A stretch of DNA of 64,000 nt from the NCBI GenBank assembly GCA_014360015.1, contig JACIYJ010000002.1, positions 1 to 64,000 of the forward strand, read 5' to 3'. A model generated the notes under the pieces. The model was not told the origin of the DNA. It did not search any database and saw nothing but the letters and a program-made list of their open reading frames with translations. The position numbers and the translations under genes are program-made. Source of the stretch: Candidatus Aminicenantota bacterium. Lineage in GTDB: Bacteria > Acidobacteriota > Aminicenantia > Aminicenantales > Saccharicenantaceae. Below are positions 62,271 through 64,000 of this stretch, in pieces. Position 1 is the stretch's first letter. Each line of letters starts with the position of its first letter.

Positions 62271-64000
62271 TTAAAAGCGACTTCGGTCATTGCGCGGGCG
62301 ATAGTTGGAGAAGCCATGAGGCTTTCTCTCATAAGAATGACTGCGTCCTTTGGTGTGAAATTCTGGTTGTTTACGCGTGCTTCCTTCTTCGAGTGCTTTT
62401 TTACTCAGACGAATTCGGTTGTTTTCCTCATCTATGTCTATAACTTTAACCGTGATGGTCTGACCGAGAGTAATCTCATCTTTGATATTCCTGACCCGAT
62501 AAGGGGCCACTTCTGAAATATGGAGCAAACCGACGATGTTGGGCAGAATTTCCACAAAAGCCCCATATTCTTCCAGACGGACAACTTTTCCGGTATAGAT
62601 CTGACCCAGTTCGACTTCAACTGTGATTTCCCGGATCATTTGCCTGGCCTTCTCGGCTGATTCCATATTAGCCGCGGCTATGGTCACCTTACCGGTTTCT
62701 TCGATGTCAATCTTGGCATTGGTCTGGGAAATGATTTTCTTAATCACCTTGCCGGCCGGCCCGATAACATCAGCCACTTTTTCCGGGTTGATAAACAGGG
62801 TAATGATTCTTGGAGCATAAGGAGAAAGTTCGGGTCTAGGTTCAGGTAGAACTTCTTTCATCTTTTCCAGGACTTTGAGTCTGGCCTGACGCGACTGCTG
62901 GAAAGCTTCGCGGAGAATCTGCGGAGTGATGTAAGGAATCTTCAGGTCTAATTGAATGGCTGTAACTCCCTTCTCTGAACCGGTGACCTTGAAATCCATA
63001 TCGCCGTAATGATCTTCCAGGCCGGCAATGTCGGTCAGGATGGCGTAGCGCTCGCCTTCTTTGACCAGACCGGTGGCAATGCCAGCCACCACCATTTTCA
63101 GGGGGACCCCTGCATCCATTAGGGCCAGCACTCCACCGCAAACCGTAGCCATGGAAGAAGAACCGTTGGATTCCAGAATATCAGAGACGATACGTATGGT
63201 GTAGGGAAAAGTTTCTTCGTCTGGAATGGCTGGCAGAATTCCTTTTTCAGCCAGAGCGCCATGGCCGATTTCCCGGCGTCCGGGAGCCCGCATGAAGGAA
63301 ACTTCACCCACGCAGAATGGCGGGAAGTTATAGTGAAGCATGAACCGTTTTTCAGCCTCTTCGCCCAGTCCATCCAGCCTCTGGACATCTTCAAAAGTAC
63401 CCAGAGTGACAGTGGCCAGACTCTGGGTCTCTCCGCGGGTAAAGAGAGCTGAACCGTGGGTCCTGGGCAGCAAACCCACTTCTATACTGATCGGTCTGAG
63501 CTCATCGAAAGCCCGACCGTCAGCTCTTTTTCCCTGGGTTAGAACCAGTTCCCGGACCAGCTTTTTCTGGAGGTTGTAGAAAATTTCTTTGGTTTCGGCA
63601 ATTTCTTCAACATTTTCTTTGGGGATTCGGGAAAGAAGGCGGTTAAGAATTTCTTCGCTGGCCTTTTCGCTGGCCTTTTTTTGCTTTATCTGGATGGCCT
63701 GAAGCAATTCAGTCGAGATTTCCTCTTCAATCTTTTTGACTTTTTCCGGGTCAGGCTTTTTAACCTGAACTTCCATTTTCTTGATATTCAGCTGGCTGAA
63801 TAGTTCTTTCTGAGCAACTACGATTTTTTTGATTTCTTCTTGAGCCAGGACCAGGCCTTCAACGATCTTTTCTTCTTCAACTTCGTTAGCTCCAGCTTCG
63901 ATCATACAGATGCCGTCCTCATTGCCAGCTACTACCATGTTCAGAGTGGACTTTTCCAGCTGGGAAGCAGTCGGGTTGATGATAAACTGGTTGTCGATTA
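62271..64000 (-). CDS. pnp: Polynucleotide phosphorylase (5' end outside the window)
   Basis: The 3' exoribonuclease of RNA turnover. The visible 576 residues start inside the first RNase PH domain (DNQFIINPTASQLEKST, GICMIEAGANEV), then the helical linker, second RNase PH domain (TRGETQSLATVTLGT, RREIGHGALAEKGI, DIAGLEDHYGDMDFK), a KH domain (VADVIGPAGKVIKKI) and an S1 domain (GKVVRLEEYGAFVEILP). The frame stays open to base 64000, so the true start is beyond the edge; an ATG at 63938 is internal. Confidence 0.97.
   Translation of the reverse strand, partial: IDNQFIINPTASQLEKSTLNMVVAGNEDGICMIEAGANEVEEEKIVEGLVLAQEEIKKIVVAQKELFSQLNIKKMEVQVKKPDPEKVKKIEEEISTELLQAIQIKQKKASEKASEEILNRLLSRIPKENVEEIAETKEIFYNLQKKLVRELVLTQGKRADGRAFDELRPISIEVGLLPRTHGSALFTRGETQSLATVTLGTFEDVQRLDGLGEEAEKRFMLHYNFPPFCVGEVSFMRAPGRREIGHGALAEKGILPAIPDEETFPYTIRIVSDILESNGSSSMATVCGGVLALMDAGVPLKMVVAGIATGLVKEGERYAILTDIAGLEDHYGDMDFKVTGSEKGVTAIQLDLKIPYITPQILREAFQQSRQARLKVLEKMKEVLPEPRPELSPYAPRIITLFINPEKVADVIGPAGKVIKKIISQTNAKIDIEETGKVTIAAANMESAEKARQMIREITVEVELGQIYTGKVVRLEEYGAFVEILPNIVGLLHISEVAPYRVRNIKDEITLGQTITVKVIDIDEENNRIRLSKKALEEGSTRKQPEFHTKGRSHSYERKPHGFSNYRPRNDRSRF

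Overview
The window is a gene-dense chromosomal segment from a Gram-negative bacterium. It encodes outer-membrane β-barrels with C-terminal Phe, a TonB-type energy transducer, apolipoprotein N-acyltransferase, Tat and lipoprotein signals, type II/IV-type pseudopilins and PilZ proteins. The set of families (DUF1844, DUF6599, class-III-type prolyl-tRNA synthetase, pseudopilins downstream of pnp, GH106-like lipoprotein) would fit an Acidobacteriota/Aminicenantes-like anaerobe, and the flavodiiron protein and P-protein-type glycine cleavage system agree with an anaerobic life. This assignment is an inference from gene content; no 16S rRNA is present.

Layout. 1-5145: a possible mobile-element edge, then a secreted subtilisin-like peptidase with an FN3 tail followed by a β-barrel protein, and a decayed second copy of that pair in which only the FN3 tail and the barrel survive. 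5146-11029: lysA, a DUF72 gene, serS, and two serine tRNA genes (UGA and GCU) flanking a SHOCT-domain membrane protein and a pseudogene. 11299-18362 (plus strand): GH106-like lipoprotein, DUF1846 protein, membrane protein, GNAT acetyltransferase, flavodiiron protein. 18439-27261 (minus strand): DHH-like phosphoesterase, GAF/degenerate-GGDEF protein, a GldA/GldF/GldG-like ABC system with a DUF4340 partner, argS. 27387-34742 (plus strand): gcvT-gcvH-gcvPA-gcvPB-glyQ-glyS, which joins glycine catabolism to glycine charging. 34769-41657 (minus strand): a PilZ protein and a probable envelope/redox cluster (DUF362, Tat-exported radical SAM protein, spermidine-synthase-like membrane protein, TonB-like protein, exported protein of unknown function). 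41771-43743: DUF6599 protein and AI-2E-type permease. 43914-47898 (minus): DUF1844, ribF, pyrR, pyrC, rnc. 48020-48841: mazG. 48870-54328 (minus): nfeD, slipin, SPOR protein, lnt and prfB with its programmed frameshift. 54465: HU/IHF. 54839-57754 (minus): three PilZ-like genes, a LuxR-type regulator with a degenerate receiver, and coaE. 57961-60641: proS, pcm, DUF192. 60667-64000 (minus): pnp (cut by the window edge) followed by three pseudopilin-like genes.

The most distinctive sequence-level signals are: (i) at least five genes (DUF72, serS, GAF/GGDEF, argS, nfeD) whose -10 box lies only 6-10 bases before the start codon with no Shine-Dalgarno sequence, which points to leaderless transcription; (ii) the duplicated and half-decayed peptidase/β-barrel unit; (iii) a PilZ cluster in which two of three members have lost the c-di-GMP motifs, preceded by a terminator-like structured leader; and (iv) a Tat-type signal on a radical SAM enzyme. 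No CRISPR array, intact insertion sequence, prophage or rRNA gene was seen.
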